This document shows, piece after piece, positions 62,628 to 64,000 of a DNA stretch of 64,000 nucleotides; position 1 is the first letter of the stretch; each line of letters starts with the position of its first letter. Below the pieces are notes generated by a model that saw only the letters and a list, made by a program, of their open reading frames with translations, was not told the origin of the DNA and searched no databases. The position numbers and the translations under genes are program-made. Origin of the DNA: Spartobacteria bacterium (GTDB lineage Bacteria; Verrucomicrobiota; Verrucomicrobiia; Chthoniobacterales; UBA10450); contig PLCM01000029.1 in NCBI GenBank assembly GCA_003134765.1, forward strand, positions 154,891-218,890. Direction: 5' to 3'.

Positions 62628-62981
62628 TCAGATGGAAGGCTGACGGCTTTTCTCGAACTCGAAATAACTCTGACGCCCCTGTGTCCTTTGAGACGGGCAA
62701 CCTGATGAATTTGGGCCTTTTCGGGGGATCGCCAATTTCAGTGCAATGAGGACGGTCACAACGCCCGCGATGGAGGGACTGACTTCCAGAAGATGGAGCA
62801 AGCGGTCAATTGCACTTCCTGGCACTTCTTTCGCGGGCTGGCGATAAAACCGCATGGTTTCCGGAGGATAATAGGCGGCATCCGAAGAGTCCGCATGGGC
62901 GATGCCCGTCCCGAAGATCTGCAAAATGCAGGCGATCATAGCGCCGCCTAGCCATTTGAGCCCGGACCGCAGAGAGGTCAT
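62628..62981 (-). CDS. Small membrane or exported protein
   Basis: A 117-residue protein: signal-like N-terminus MTSLRSGLKWLGGAMIACIL followed by QIFGTGIAHA, then a soluble stretch (AAYYPPETMRFYRQPAKEVP), a membrane helix (SIAGVVTVLIALKLAIP) and a polar tail. No family is recognised. GGAGGT, located inside the end of the preceding PEP-CTERM gene, lies 12 bases before ATG 62981 and only 3 before a TTG at 62990, so ATG 62981 is preferred. It may be translated together with the upstream gene. Confidence 0.65.
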   Translation of the reverse strand: MTSLRSGLKWLGGAMIACILQIFGTGIAHADSSDAAYYPPETMRFYRQPAKEVPGSAIDRLLHLLEVSPSIAGVVTVLIALKLAIPRKGPNSSGCPSQRTQGRQSYFEFEKSRQPSI

Positions 62982-62986
62982 TAGCG

Positions 62987-63796
62987 TCAACGTACCTCCA
63001 ATTGAATGTCACGCGTCGCGGGAGCCATCCGTCCCCTCATTTGACCGATTCCGCGAGCGGCGAGAATTGTAACCAGAAGCCCGATCGCGGCATAAGCGGG
63101 GTTGATTTCGGGCACGACAGTGAAGTTGATGTCGCCAAGGCCGATTGCCTGCTGTCCTAATCCGGGATCCGTGTTGCTCCATTCAAAAGAAAACTGCGTG
63201 ATGGGCCCGGTGAAAGAAATATCGATTGTTCCCTGGTTCGTGGCGTTATCTGCAGGTGCGGTACCGGTAACTACGATTCCCAGCCCAGACCCAGTGATAC
63301 TGTTGTAGCCCGCGACGGCACTTGTCACCGAAGACGCTGCCAAGGTTGTGCCGGTCGAGCTAACCGCCTGGATTAGCGATATGGTATCTACAAACTGTCC
63401 GCCGGACTTGTCCACGTCCCAAATCTGGAATGACACGTTCGTCACGGCGGAAGCGAACGATACCGTTGTGAGAACGAATCCATTCGTCGAAGAGGTCGAG
63501 CTTGCAAACAACTGCAATCCGTTTTGCCCTGCAAAGCCACCGGTTGTTTCCGTGCTGTTTATGGCCGGGTAACCGCCGCTCCATGTCGCACCCTGAGCGG
63601 CCGCGCCGTTATTGTTGATGCTGATCGTGATGTTCGGACTGACGCTGGCGAAAGTCTGCGAAACTGTCTGCCCGGGTGCAGGTGCTCCGGCCGTCCAGCC
63701 ATTTGCCGGCAACACCACCAGCGTCGCCTGCGTTTTAGGCGTGGAGAGTGCGAAAAGGAACAGGCAAACCGTGGTGAAACTGTAATAGCATCTCAT
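62987..63796 (-). CDS. PEP-CTERM-type exported protein
   Basis: A 269-residue protein. The N-terminus MRCYYSFTTVCLFLFALSTP is a signal peptide. The body is Ser/Thr/Gly/Asn-rich and beta-structured (TISINNNGAAAQGATWSGGY, NVSFQIWDVDKSGGQFVDTI). The C-terminus VVPEINPAYAAIGLLVTILA followed by ARGIGQMRGR is a PEP-CTERM-like sorting signal (Pro-Glu motif, hydrophobic helix, basic end) recognised by exosortase. The tail continues about 18 residues past the basic cluster, which is longer than usual. No exosortase gene is in the window. Confidence 0.8.
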   Translation of the reverse strand: MRCYYSFTTVCLFLFALSTPKTQATLVVLPANGWTAGAPAPGQTVSQTFASVSPNITISINNNGAAAQGATWSGGYPAINSTETTGGFAGQNGLQLFASSTSSTNGFVLTTVSFASAVTNVSFQIWDVDKSGGQFVDTISLIQAVSSTGTTLAASSVTSAVAGYNSITGSGLGIVVTGTAPADNATNQGTIDISFTGPITQFSFEWSNTDPGLGQQAIGLGDINFTVVPEINPAYAAIGLLVTILAARGIGQMRGRMAPATRDIQLEVR

Positions 63797-63926
63797 GCGC
63801 CCCGCATTCGTTAGCAGCCGCTGTGCCGTCCAGACGCAAGACCATCTCGTTCATGGATCGGACGGTGGCGTGACAATCACTTGGTCACTGGAGCGCCCCA
63901 GCGATTCGGTAATAAATAGAGAGAGC

Positions 63927-63960
63927 GGCCCGCCCGCGTTAACTCACGGGCCGTTTTTTT
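63927..63960 (+). terminator. Rho-independent terminator without an adjacent gene
   Basis: A 7-bp stem CGGCCCG/CGGGCCG with a run of seven or more T, preceded by AGAGAGCGGCCCG as at 62431. No plus-strand coding sequence lies directly upstream. The last 40 bases of the window begin a GGAGGGACGGGC repeat. Confidence 0.75.
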
Positions 63961-64000
63961 GGGGCAATTGCACGAATACCAAAGCTTTGGAGGGACGGGC

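Overview
The window looks like a GC-rich chromosome segment from a soil-type Verrucomicrobiota bacterium, most like the Spartobacteria/Chthoniobacterales. The main reasons are a pilus-type cluster that matches, gene for gene, the Akkermansia muciniphila Amuc_1098-1101 locus; a PEP-CTERM-type surface protein; big secreted beta-rich proteins with recurring C-terminal modules; an mcsA-mcsB-clpC operon in a diderm that also has MlaEFD; and dense intergenic palindromic repeats of several sequence families. The assignment is inference from gene content and remembered families; no search was run.

Layout. 0-6 kb: VOC protein, kynureninase, CPBP protease, lone receiver protein, DoxX-like protein, TPR protein and kynurenine 3-monooxygenase (two steps of tryptophan breakdown to 3-hydroxyanthranilate). 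6-12 kb: an ABC exporter whose permease is split by a frameshift, SnoaL-like, lipoprotein and small membrane proteins, a Tat-exported epimerase-like protein, a second VOC protein and tRNA-Val. 12-20 kb: a basic NUMOD3-like repeat protein, an aldo/keto reductase, the purine genes purL-purF-purM on the minus strand and a methyltransferase. 20-27 kb: class III aminotransferase, transaldolase, TrmL, a peptidoglycan-binding secreted protein, a LolD-type ATPase and a branched-chain aminotransferase. 27-32 kb: mcsA-mcsB-clpC, facing xerC. 33-37 kb: mlaE-mlaF-mlaD and a PIN-TRAM membrane protein. 37-47 kb: FkbM methyltransferase, trpS, a 1130-residue secreted repeat protein, a beta-lactamase-family hydrolase with a membrane tail, a beta-helix protein and a second methyltransferase. 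47-52 kb: a MacA/MacB-type export system with two separate permeases. 53-61.4 kb: UDP-glucuronate decarboxylase-like gene, then the pilus/secretin cluster (PilM-PilN fusion, Amuc_1100-like protein, Amuc_1099-like protein, secretin, small exported protein). 61.7-64 kb: broken genes, a PEP-CTERM protein with a coupled small membrane protein, and terminators.

The two most notable signals are (1) the Amuc_1100-type cluster, in which three successive gene junctions each hold a different palindrome, and (2) palindromic elements that have entered coding sequence: two unrelated ones sit in frame inside purL, one supplies the purM start codon, one encodes the TrmL C-terminus and a possible one lies inside kmo. 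Two genes carry single-base frameshifts at short homopolymers, and two remnants of surface-protein C-termini point to past duplication and decay.
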